DNA of 64,000 nt from Limanda limanda (Eukaryota > Chordata > Actinopteri > Pleuronectiformes > Pleuronectidae): the NCBI RefSeq assembly GCF_963576545.1, contig NW_026870420.1, positions 94,907 through 158,906 on the forward strand, in the 5' to 3' direction. Shown here piece by piece: positions 38,301 to 50,700 of the stretch. Numbering within the stretch: the stretch's first letter is position 1; every line of letters starts with the position of its first letter. The notes under the pieces are model-generated. The model did no database searches. It had not been told where the DNA came from and worked only from the letters and a program-made list of their open reading frames with translations. The position numbers and the translations under genes are program-made.

Positions 38301-40800
38301 GATGCGCGCTACCCCATTTAGTGGGGGTAGAGCCTACTTGCAAGTCTCTCCGACCTTCACAAAAAAAGTTATTCAAGAATATCTCCTCAGATTTGGGGGA
38401 ATTTCGTCGGTCGACCTCTTCCGAAGGTCGTACAAGCTCGGGGATGGTACCAATCGATCCGCAGGACCCAAATTAGTCCAGATGCAACCACTTTCCAAGT
38501 CTCTCCGACCTTCACAAAAAAAGTTATTCAAGAATATCTCTTTCTCCTATGTGCTTTCATCCCTAACCCTAACCCTAATCCTTCCGAAAGTCGGAGAAGC
38601 TCAAGGATGGTACCGATCGATGTGCGCTACCCCATTTAGTGGGGGTAGAGCCTACTTGCAAGTCTCTCCGACCTTCACAAAAAAAGTTATTCAAGAATAT
38701 CTCTTTCTCCTATGTGCTTTCATCCCTAACCCTAACCCTAACCCTTCCGAAAGTCGGAGAAGCTCAAGGATGGTACCGATCGATGCGCGCTACCCCATTT
38801 AGTGGGGGTAGAGCCTACTTGCAAGTCTCTCCGACCTTCACAAAAAAAGTTATTCAAGAATATCTCTTTCTCCTATGTGCTTTCATCCCTAACCCTAACC
38901 CTTCCGAAAGTCGGAGAAGCTCAAGGATGGTACCGATCGATGCGCGCTACCCCATTTAGTGGGGGTAGAGCCTACTTGCAAGTCTCTCCGACCTTCACAA
39001 AAAAAGTTATTCAAGAATATCTCTTTCTCCTATGTGCTTTCATCCCTAACCCTAACCCTAACCCTTCCGAAAGTCGGAGAAGCTCAAGGATGGTACCGAT
39101 CGATGCGCGCTACCCCATTTAGTGGGGGTAGAGCCTACTTGCAAGTCTCTCCGACCTTCACAAAAAAAGTTATTCAAGAATATCTCCTCAGATTTGGGGG
39201 AATTTCGTCGGTCGACCTCTTCCGAAGGTCGTACAAGCTCGGGGATGGTACCAATCGATCTGCAGGACCCAAATTAGTCCAGATGCAACCACTTTCCAAG
39301 TCTCTCCGACCTTCACAAAAAAAGTTATTCAAGAATATCTCTTTCTCCTATGTGCTTTCATCCCTAACCCTAACCCTAACCCTTCCGAAAGTCGGAGAAG
39401 CTCAAGGATGGTACCGATCGATGCGCGCTACCCCATTTAGTGGGGGTAGAGCCTACTTGCAAGTCTCTCCGACCTTCACAAAAAAAGTTATTCAAGAATA
39501 TCTCTTTCTCCTATGTGCTTTCATCCCTAACCCTAACCCTAACCCTTCCGAAAGTCGGAGAAGCTCAAAGATGGTACCGATCGATGCGCGCTACCCCATT
39601 TAGTGGGGGTAGAGCCTACTTGCAAGTCTCTCCGACCTTCACAAAAAAAGTTATTCAAGAATATCTCTTTCTCCTATGTGCTTTCATCCCTAACCCTAAC
39701 CCTAACCCTTCCGAAAGTCGGAGAAGCTCAAGGATGGTACCGATCGATGCGCGCTACCCCATTTAGTGGGGGTAGAGCCTACTTGCAAGTCTCTCCGACC
39801 TTCACAAAAAAAGTTATTCAAGAATATCTCTTTCTCCTATGTGCTTTCATCCCTAACCCTAACCCTAACCCTTCCGAAAGTTGGAGAAGCTCAAGGATGG
39901 TACCGATCGATGCGCGCTACCCCATTTAGTGGGGGTAGAGCCTACTTGCAAGTCTCTCCGACCTTCACAAAAAAAGTTATTCAAGAATATCTCTTTCTCC
40001 TATGTGCTTTCATCCCTAACCCTAACCCTAACCCTTCCGAAAGTCGGAGAAGCTCAAGGATGGTACCGATCGATGCGCGCTACCCCATTTAGTGGGGGTA
40101 GAGCCTACTTGCAAGTCTCTCCGACCTTCACAAAAAACGTTATTCAAGAATATCTCTTTCTCCTATGTGCTTTCATCCCTAACCCTAACCCTAACCCTTC
40201 CGAAAGTCGGAGAAGCTCAAGGATGGTACCGATCGATGCGCGCAACCCCATTTAGTGGGGGTAGAGCCTACTTGCAAGTCTCTCCGACCTTCACAAAAAA
40301 AGTTATTCAAGAATATCTCCTCAGATTTGGGGGAATTTCGTCGGTCGACCTCTTCCGAAGGTCGTACAAGCTCGGGGATGGTACCAATCGATCCGCAGGA
40401 CCCAAATTAGTCCAGATGCAACCACTTTCCAAGTCTCTCCGACCTTCACAAAAAAAGTTATTCAAGAATATCTCTTTCTCCTATGTGCTTTCATCCCTAA
40501 CCCTAACCCTAACCCTTCCGAAAGTCGGAGAAGCTCAAGGATAGTACCGATCGATGCGCGCTACCCCATTTAGTGGGGGTAGAGCCTACTTGCAAGTCTC
40601 TCCGACCTTCACAAAAAAAGTTATTCAAGAATATCTCTTTCTCCTATGTGCTTTCATCCCTAACCCTAACCCTAACCCTTCCGAAAGTCGGAGAAGCTCA
40701 AGGATGGTACCGATCGATGCGCGCTACCCCATTTAGTGGGGGTAGAGCCTACTTGCAAGTCTCTCCGACCTTCACAAAAAAAGTTATTCAAGAATATCTC
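35385..40800. repeat. 2,727 bp higher-order repeat, two tandem copies
   Basis: Copy 1 is 35385-38111 and copy 2 is 38112-40800 (last about 40 bp missing). Shared private markers at a 2,727 bp offset are AAGTTGGAGAAG at 37155/39882, GGATAGTACC at about 37806/40533, a short telomeric tract at about 36170/38897 and AAAAAACG at about 37409/40136. The left limit is set by TTTCAAAGG at 35384, absent from copy 2. The right limit is where copy 1 enters a T2 tail (about 38073) but copy 2 enters T1 (about 40800). Confidence 0.85.
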
Positions 40801-43800
40801 TTTCTCCTATGTGCTTTCATCCCTAACCCTAACCCTAACCCTTCCGAAAGTCGGAGAAGCTCAAGGATGGTACCGATCGATGCGCGCAACCCCATTTAGT
40901 GGGGGTAGAGCCTACTTGCAAGTCTCTCCGACCTTCACAAAAAAAGTTATTCAAGAATATCTCTTTCTCCTATGTGCTTTCATCCCTAACCCTAACCCTA
41001 ACCCTTCCGAAAGTCGGAGAAGCTCAAGGATGGTACCGATCGATGCGCGCTACCCCATTTAGTGGGGGTAGAGCCTACTTGCAAGTCTCTCCGACCTTCA
41101 CAAAAAAAGTTATTCAAGAATATCTCTTTCTCCTATGTGCTTTCATCCCTAACCCTAACCCTAACCCTTCCGAAAGTCGGAGAAGCTCAAGGATGGTACC
41201 GATCGATGCGGGCTACCCCATTTAGTGGGGGTAGAGCCTACTTGCAAGTCTCTCCGACCTTCACAAAAAAAGTTATTCAAGAATATCTCTTTCTCCTATG
41301 TGCTTTCATCCCTAACCCTAACCCTAACCCTTCCGAAAGTCGGAGAAGCTCAAGGATGGTAACGATCGATGCGCGCTACCCCATTTAGTGGGGGTAGAGC
41401 CTACTTGCAAGTCTCTCCGACCTTCACAAAAAAAGTTATTCAAGAATATCTCTTTCTCCTATGTGCTTTCATCCCTAACCCTAACCCTAACCCTTCCGAA
41501 AGTCGGAGAAGCTCAAGGATGGTACCGATCGATGCGCGCTACCCCATTTAGTGGGGGTAGAGCCTACTTGCAAGTCTCTCCGACCTTCACAAAAAAAGTT
41601 ATTCAAGAATATCTCCTCAGATTTGGGGGAATTTCGCCGGTCGACCTCTTCCGAAGGTCGTACAAGCTCGGGGATGGTACCAATCGATCCGCAGGACCCA
41701 AATTAGTACAGATGCAACCACTTTCCAAGTCTCTCCGACCTTCACAAAAAAAGTTATTCAAGAATATCTCTTTCTCCTATGTGCTTTCATCCCTAACCCT
41801 AACCCTAACCCTTCCGAAAGTCGGAGAAGCTCAAGGATGGTACCGATCGATGCGCGCTACCCCATTTAGTGGGGGTAGAGCCTACTTGCAAGTCTCTCCG
41901 ACCTTCACAAAAAACGTTATTCAAGAATATCTCTTTCTCCTATGTGCTTTCATCCCTAACCCTAACCCTAACCCTTCCGAAAGTCGGAGAAGCTCAAGGA
42001 TGGTACAGATCGATGCGCGCTACCCCATTTAGTGGGGGTAGAGCCTACTTGCAAGTCTCTCCGACCTTCACAAAAAAAGTTATTCAAGAATATCTCCTCA
42101 GATTTGGGGGAATTTCGTCGGTCGACCTCTTCCGAAGGTCGTACAAGCTCGGGGATGGTACCAATCGATCTGCAGGACCCAAATTAGTCCAGATGCAACC
42201 ACTTTCCAAGTCTCTCCGACCTTCACAAAAAAAGTTATTCAAGAATATCTCTTTCTCCTATGTGCTTTCATCCCTAACCCTAACCCTAACCCTTCCGAAA
42301 GTCGGAGAAGCTCAAGGATGGTACCGATCGATGCGCGCTACCCCATTTAGTGGGGGTAGAGCCTACTTGCAAGTCTCTCCGACCTTCACAAAAAAAGTTA
42401 TTCAAGAATATCTCTTTCTCCTATGTGCTTTCATCCCTAACCCTAACCCTAATCCTTCCGAAAGTCGGAGAAGCTCAAGGATGGTACCGATCGATGTGCG
42501 CTACCCCATTTAGTGGGGGTAGAGCCTACTTGCAAGTCTCTCCGACCTTCACAAAAAAAGTTATTCAAGAATATCTCTTTCTCCTATGTGCTTTCATCCC
42601 TAACCCTAACCCTAACCCTTCCGAAAGTCGGAGAAGCTCAAGGATGGTACCGATCGATGCGCGCTACCCCATTTAGTGGGGGTAGAGCCTACTTGCAAGT
42701 CTCTCCGACCTTCACAAAAAAAGTTATTCAAGAATATCTCTTTCTCCTATGTGCTTTCATCCCTAACCCTAACCCTAACCCTTCCGAAAGTCGGAGAAGC
42801 TCAAGGATGGTACCGATCGATGCGCGCTACCCCATTTAGTGGGGGTAGAGCCTACTTGCAAGTCTCTCCGACCTTCACAAAAAAAGTTATTCAAGAATAT
42901 CTCTTTCTCCTATGTGCTTTCATCCCTAACCCTAACCCTAACCCTTCCGAAAGTCGGAGAAGCTCAAGGATGGTACCGATCGATGCGCGCAACCCCATTT
43001 AGTGGGGGTAGAGCCTACTTGCAAGTCTCTCCGACCTTCACAAAAAAAGTTATTCAAGAATATCTCCTCAGATTTGGGGGAATTTCGTCGGTCGACCTCT
43101 TTCGAAGGTCGTACAAGCTCGGGGATGGTACCAATCGATCCGCAGGACCCAAATTAGTCCAGATGCAACCACTTTCCAAGTCTCTCCGACCTTCACAAAA
43201 AAAGTTATTCAAGAATATCTCTTTCTCCTATGTGCTTTCATCCCTAACCCTAACCCTAACCCTTCCGAAAGTCGGAGAAGCTCAAGGATGGTACCGATCG
43301 ATGCGCGCTACCCCATTTAGTGGGGGTAGAGCCTACTTGCAAGTCTCTCCGACCTTCACAAAAAAAGTTATTCAAGAATATCTCTTTCTCCTATGTGCTT
43401 TCATCCCTAACCCTAACCCTAACCCTTCCGAAAGTCGGAGAAGCTCAAGGATGGTACCGATCGATGCGCGCTACCCCATTTAGTGGGGGTAGAGCCTACT
43501 TGCAAGTCTCTCCGACCTTCACAAAAAAAGTTATTCAAGAATATCTCTTTCTCCTATGTGCTTTCATCCCTAACCCTAACCCTAACCCTTCCGAAAGTCG
43601 GAGAAGCTCAAGGATGGTACCGATCGATGCGCGCAACCCCATTTAGTGGGGGTAGAGCCTACTTGCAAGTCTCTCCGACCTTCACAAAAAAAGTTATTCA
43701 AGAATATCTCTTTCTCCTATGTGCTTTCATCCCTAACCCTAACCCTAACCCTTCCGAAAGTCGGAGAAGCTCAAGGATGGTACCGATCGATGCGCGCTAC

Positions 43801-45190
43801 CCCATTTAGTGGGGGTAGAGCCTACTTGCAAGTCTCTCCGACCTTCACAAAAAAAGTTATTCAAGAATATCTCTTTCTCCTATGTGCTTTCATCCCTAAC
43901 CCTAACCCTAACCCTTCCGAAAGTCGGAGAAGCTCAAGGATGGTACCGATCGATGCGGGCTACCCCATTTAGTGGGGGTAGAGCCTACTTGCAAGTCTCT
44001 CCGACCTTCACAAAAAAAGTTATTCAAGAATATCTCTTTCTCCTATGTGCTTTCATCCCTAACCCTAACCCTAACCCTTCCGAAAGTCGGAGAAGCTCAA
44101 GGATGGTAACGATCGATGCGCGCTACCCCATTTAGTGGGGGTAGAGCCTACTTGCAAGTCTCTCCGACCTTCACAAAAAAAGTTATTCAAGAATATCTCT
44201 TTCTCCTATGTGCTTTCATCCCTAACCCTAACCCTAACCCTTCCGAAAGTCGGAGAAGCTCAAGGATGGTACCGATCGATGCGCGCTACCCCATTTAGTG
44301 GGGGTAGAGCCTACTTGCAAGTCTCTCCGACCTTCACAAAAAAAGTTATTCAAGAATATCTCCTCAGATTTGGGGGAATTTCGTCGGTCGACCTCTTCCG
44401 AAGGTCGTACAAGCTCGGGGATGGTACCAATCGATCCGCAGGACCCAAATTAGTACAGATGCAACCACTTTCCAAGTCTCTCCGACCTTCACAAAAAAAG
44501 TTATTCAAGAATATCTCTTTCTCCTATGTGCTTTCATCCCTAACCCTAACCCTAACCCTTCCGAAAGTCGGAGAAGCTCAAGGATGGTACCGATCGATGC
44601 GCGCTACCCCATTTAGTGGGGGTAGAGCCTACTTGCAAGTCTCTCCGACCTTCACAAAAAACGTTATTCAAGAATATCTCTTTCTCCTATGTGCTTTCAT
44701 CCCTAACCCTAACCCTAACCCTTCCGAAAGTCGGAGAAGCTCAAGGATGGTACAGATCGATGCGCGCTACCCCATTTAGTGGGGGTAGAGCCTACTTGCA
44801 AGTCTCTCCGACCTTCACAAAAAAAGTTATTCAAGAATATCTCCTCAGATTTGGGGGAATTTCGTCGGTCGACCTCTTCCGAAGGTCGTACAAGCTCGGG
44901 GATGCTACCAATCGATCTGCAGGACCCAAATTAGTCCAGATGCAACCACTTTCCAAGTCTCTCCGACCTTCACAAAAAAAGTTATTCAAGAATATCTCTT
45001 TCTCCTATGTGCTTTCATCCCTAACCCTAACCCTAACCCTTCCGAAAGTCGGAGAAGCTCAAGGATGGTACCGATCGATGCGCGCTACCCCATTTAGTGG
45101 GGGTAGAGCCTACTTGCAAGTCTCTCCGACCTTCACAAAAAAAGTTATTCAAGAATATCTCTTTCTCCTATGTGCTTTCATCCCTAACCC
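40540..45190. repeat. 2,747 bp duplicated block
   Basis: About 40540-42440 matches 43287-45187 at an offset of 2,747 bp. Shared private markers are GATGCGGGC at 41210/43957, GGTAACGATC at 41361/44108, TTAGTACAG at 41707/44454, GGTACAGATC at 42007/44754 and CAACCCC in an A unit at 40889/43636. Later changes private to one copy are TTTCGCCGG at 41637 and GATGCTACC at 44904. The left limit follows from GGATAGTACC at about 40533, where 43280 has GGATGG. Confidence 0.8.
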
Positions 45191-47495
45191 TAACCCTAAC
45201 CCTTCCGAAAGTCGGAGAAGCTCAAGGGTGGTACCGATCGATGCGCGCTACCCCATTTAGTGGGGGTAGAGCCTACTTGCAAGTCTCTCCGACCTTCACA
45301 AAAAAAGTTATTCAAGAATATCTCTTTCTCCTATGTGCTTTCATCCCTAACCCTAACCCTAACCCTTCCGAAAGTCGGAGAAGCTCAAGGATGGTACAGA
45401 TCGATGCGCGCTACCCCATTTAGTGGGGGTAGAGCCTACTTGCAAGTCTCTCCGACCTTCACAAAAAAAGTTATTCAAGAATATCTCCTCAGATTTGGGG
45501 GATTTTCGTCGGTCGACCTCTTCCGAAGGTCGTACAAGCTCGGGGATGGTACCAATCGATCTGCAGGACCCAAATTAGTCCAGATGCAACCACTTTCCAA
45601 GTCTCTCCGACCTTCACAAAAAAAGTTATTCAAGAATATCTCTTTCTCCTATGTGCTTTCATCCCTAACCCTAACCCTAACCCTTCCGAAAGTCGGAGAA
45701 GCTCAAGGATGGTACCGATCGATGCGCGCTACCCCATTTAGTGGGGGTAGAGCCTACTTGCAAGTCTCTCCGACCTTCACAAAAAAAGTTATTCAAGAAT
45801 ATCTCTTTCTCCTATGTGCTTTCATCCCTAACCCTAACCCTAACCCTTCCGAAAGTCGGAGAAGCTCAAGGATGGTAACGATCGATGCGCGCTACCCCAT
45901 TTAGTGGGGGTAGAGCCTACTTGCAAGTCTCTCCGACCTTCACAAAAAAAGTTATTCAAGAATATCTCTTTCTCCTATGTGCTTTCATCCCTAACCCTAA
46001 CCCTAACCCTTCCGAAAGTCGGAGAAGCTCAAGGATGGTACCGATCGATGCGCGCTACCCCATTTAGTGGGGGTAGAGCCTACTTGCAAGTCTCTCCGAC
46101 CTTCACAAAAAAAGTTATTCAAGAATATCTCCTCAGATTTGGGGGAATTTCGTCGGTCGACCTCTTCCGAAGGTCGTACAAGCTCGGGGATGGTACCAAT
46201 CGATCCGCAGGACCCAAATTAGTACAGATGCAACCACTTTCCAAGTCTCTCCGACCTTCACAAAAAAAGTTATTCAAGAATATCTCTTTCTCCTATGTGC
46301 TTTCATCCCTAACCCTAACCCTAACCCTTCCGAAAGTCGGAGAAGCTCAAGGATGGTACCGATCGATGCGCGCTACCCCATTTAGTGGGGGTAGAGCCTA
46401 CTTGCAAGTCTCTCCGACCTTCACAAAAAACGTTATTCAAGAATATCTCTTTCTCCTATGTGCTTTCATCCCTAACCCTAACCCTAACCCTTCCGAAAGT
46501 CGGAGAAGCTCAAGGATGGTACAGATCGATGCGCGCTACCCCATTTAGTGGGGGTAGAGCCTACTTGCAAGTCTCTCCGACCTTCACAAAAAAAGTTATT
46601 CAAGAATATCTCCTCAGATTTGGGGGAATTTCGTCGGTCGACCTCTTCCGAAGGTCGTACAAGCTCGGGGATGGTACCAATCGATCTGCAGGACCCAAAT
46701 TAGTCCAGATGCAACCACTTTCCAAGTCTCTCCGACCTTCACAAAAAAAGTTATTCAAGAATATCTCTTTCTCCTATGTGCTTTCATCCCTAACCCTAAC
46801 CCTAACCCTTCCGAAAGTCGGAGAAGCTCAAGGATGGTACCGATCGATGCGCGCTACCCCATTTAGTGGGGGTAGAGCCTACTTGCAAGTCTCTCCGACC
46901 TTCACAAAAAAAGTTATTCAAGAATATCTCTTTCTCCTATGTGCTTTCATCCCTAACCCTAACCCTAACCCTTCCGAAAGTCGGAGAAGCTCAAGGGTGG
47001 TACCGATCGATGCGCGCTACCCCATTTAGTGGGGGTAGAGCCTACTTGCAAGTCTCTCCGACCTTCACAAAAAAAGTTATTCAAGAATATCTCTTTCTCC
47101 TATGTGCTTTCATCCCTAACCCTAACCCTAACCCTTCCGAAAGTCGGAGAAGCTCAAGGATGGTACAGATCGATGCGCGCTACCCCATTTAGTGGGGGTA
47201 GAGCCTACTTGCAAGTCTCTCCGACCTTCACAAAAAAAGTTATTCAAGAATATCTCCTCAGATTTGGGGGAATTTCGTCGGTCGACCTCTTCCGAAGGTC
47301 GTACAAGCTCGGGGATGGTACCAATCGATCTGCAGGACCCAAATTAGTCCAGATGCAACCACTTTCCAAGTCTCTCCGACCTTCACAAAAAAAGTTATTC
47401 AAGAATATCTCTTTCTCCTATGTGCTTTCATCCCTAACCCTAACCCTAACCCTTCCGAAAGTCGGAGAAGCTCAAGGATGGTACCGATCGATGCG
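43958..47495. repeat. 1,769 bp higher-order repeat, two tandem copies
   Basis: Copy 1 is about 43958-45726 and copy 2 about 45727-47495. Shared markers are GGTAACGATC (44108/45877), TTAGTACAG (44454/46223), GGTACAGATC (44754/46523 and 45398/47167) and CTCAAGGGTGG (about 45229/46998). Together with the 2,747 bp block this gives three copies of the TTAGTACAG segment (41707, 44454, 46223) generated by two duplications of different length. Confidence 0.8.
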
Positions 47496-47700
47496 CGCTA
47501 CCCCATTTAGTGGGGGTAGAGCCTACTTGCAAGTCTCTCCGACCTTCACAAAAAAAGTTATTCAAGAATATCTCTTTCTCCTATGTGCTTTCATCCCTAA
47601 CCCTAACCCTAACCCTTCCGAAAGTCGGAGAAGCTCAAGGATGGTACCGATCGATGCGCGCTACCCCATTTAGTGGGGGTAGAGCCTACTTGCAAGTCTT

Positions 47701-50700
47701 TCCGACCTTCACAAAAAAAGTTATTCAAGAATATCTCTTTCTCCTATGTGCTTTCATCCCTAACCCTAACCCTAACCCTTCCGAAAGTCGGAGAAGCTCA
47801 AGGATGGTACCGATCGATGCGCGCTACCCCATTTAGTGGGGGTAGAGCCTACTTGCAAGTCTCTCCGACCTTCACAAAAAAAGTTATTCAAGAATATCTC
47901 TTTCTCCTATGTGCTTTCATCCCTAACCCTAACCCTAACCCTTCCGAAAGTCGGAGAAGCTCAAGGATGGTACCGATCGATGCGCGCTACCCCATTTAGT
48001 GGGGGTAGAGCCTACTTGCAAGTCTCTCCGACCTTCACAAAAAAAGTTATTCAAGAATATCTCCTCAGATTTGGGGGAATTTCGTCGGTCGACCTCTTCC
48101 GAAGGTCGTACAAGCTCGGGGATGGTACCAATCGATCCGCAGGACCCAAATTAGTCCAGATGCAACCACTTTCCAAGTCTCTCCGACCTTCACAAAAAAA
48201 GTTATTCAAGAATATCTCTTTCTCCTATGTGCTTTCATCCCTAACCCTAACCCTAACCCTTCCGAAAGTCGGAGAAGCTCAAGGATGGTACCGATCGATG
48301 CGCGCTACCCCATTTAGTGGGGGTAGAGCCTACTTGCAAGTCTCTCCGACCTTCACAAAAAAAGTTATTCAAGAATATCTCTTTCTCCTATGTGCTTTCA
48401 TCCCTAACCCTAACCCTAACCCTTCCGAAAGTCGGAGAAGCTCAAGGATGGTACCGATCGATGCGCGCTACCCCATTTAGTGGGGGTAGAGCCTACTTGC
48501 AAGTCTCTCCGACCTTCACAAAAAAAGTTATTCAAGAATATCTCTTTCTCCTATGTGCTTTCATCCCTAACCCTAACCCTAACCCTTCCGAAAGTCGGAG
48601 AAGCTCAAGGATGGTACCGATCGATGCGCGCTACCCCATTTAGTGGGGGTAGAGCCTACTTGCAAGTCTCTCCGACCTTCACAAAAAAAGTTATTCAAGA
48701 ATATCTCTTTCTCCTATGTGCTTTCATCCCTAACCCTAACCCTAACCCTTCCGAAAGTCGGAGAAGCTCAAGGATGGTACCGATCGATGCGCGCTACCCC
48801 ATTTAGTGGGGGTAGAGCCTACTTGCAAGTCTCTCCGACCTTCACAAAAAAAGTTATTCAAGAATATCTCTTTCTCCTATGTGCTTTCATCCCTAACCCT
48901 AACCCTAACCCTTCCGAAAGTCGGAGAAGCTCAAGGATGGTACCGATCGATGCGCGCTACCCCATTTAGTGGGGGTAGAGCCTACTTGCAAGTCTCTCCG
49001 ACCTTCACAAAAAAAGTTATTCAAGAATATCTCTTTCTCCTATGTGCTTTCATCCCTAACCCTAACCCTAACCCTTCCGAAAGTCGGAGAAGCTCAAGGA
49101 TGGTACAGATCGATGCGCGCTACCCCATTTAGTGGGGGTAGAGCCTACTTGCAAGTCTCTCCGACCTTCACAAAAAAAGTTATTCAAGAATATCTCCTCA
49201 GATTTGGGGGAATTTCGTCGGTCGACCTCTTCCGAAGGTCGTACAAGCTCGGGGATGGTACCAATCGATCCGCAGGACCCAAATTAGTCCAGATGCAACC
49301 ACTTTCCATGTCTCTCCGACCTTCACAAAAAAAGTTATTCAAGAATATCTCTTTCTCCTATGTGCTTTCATCCCTAACCCTAACCCTAACCCTTCCGAAA
49401 GTCGGAGAAGCTCAAGGATGGTACCGATCGATGCGCGCTACCCCATTTAGTGGGGGTAGAGCCTACTTGCAAGTCTCTCCGACCTTCACAAAAAAAGTTA
49501 TTCAAGAATATCTCTTTCTCCTATGTGCTTTCATCCCTAACCCTAACCCTAACCCTTCCGAAAGTCGGAGAAGCTCAAGGATGGTACCGATCGATGTGCG
49601 CTACCCCATTTAGTGGGGGTAGAGCCTACTTGCAAGTCTCTCCGACCTTCACAAAAAAAGTTATTCAAGAATATCTCTTTCTCCTATGTGCTTTCATCCC
49701 TAACCCTAACCCTAACCCTTCCGAAAGTCGGAGAAGCTCAAGGATGGTACCGATCGATGCGCGCTACCCCATTTAGTGGGGGTAGAGCCTACTTGCAAGT
49801 CTCTCCGACCTTCACAAAAAAAGTTATTCAAGAATATCTCTTTCTCCTATGTGCTTTCATCCCTAACCCTAACCCTAACCCTTCCGAAAGTCGGAGAAGC
49901 TCAAGGATGGTACCGATCGATGCGCGCTACCCCATTTAGTGGGGGTAGAGCCTACTTGCAAGTCTCTCCGACCTTCACAAAAAAAGTTATTCAAGAATAT
50001 CTCCTCAGATTTGGGGGAATTTCGTCGGTCGACCTCTTCCGAAGGTCGTACAAGCTCGGGGATGGTACCAATCGATCCGCAGGACCCAAATTAGTCCAGA
50101 TGCAACCACTTTCCAAGTCTCTCCGACCTTCACAAAAAAAGTTATTCAAGAATATCTCTTTCTCCTATGTGCTTTCATCCCTAACCCTAACCCTAACCCT
50201 TCCGAAAGTCGGAGAAGCTCAAGGATGGTACCGATCGATGCGCGCTACCCCATTTAGTGGGGGTAGAGCCTACTTGCAAGTCTCTCCGACCTTCACAAAA
50301 AAAGTTATTCAAGAATATCTCTTTCTCCTATGTGCTTTCATCCCTAACCCTAACCCTAACCCTTCCGAAAGTCGGAGAAGCTCAAGGATGGTACCGATCG
50401 ATGCGCGCTACCCCATTTAGTGGGGGTAGAGCCTACTTGCAAGTCTCTCCGACCTTCACAAAAAAAGTTATTCAAGAATATCTCTTTCTCCTATGTGCTT
50501 TCATCCCTAACCCTAACCCTAACCCTTCCGAAAGTCGGAGAAGCTCAAGGATGGTACCGATCGATGCGCGCTACCCCATTTAGTGGGGGTAGAGCCTACT
50601 TGCAAGTCTCTCCGACCTTCACAAAAAAAGTTATTCAAGAATATCTCTTTCTCCTATGTGCTTTCATCCCTAACCCTAACCCTAACCCTTCCGAAAGTCG

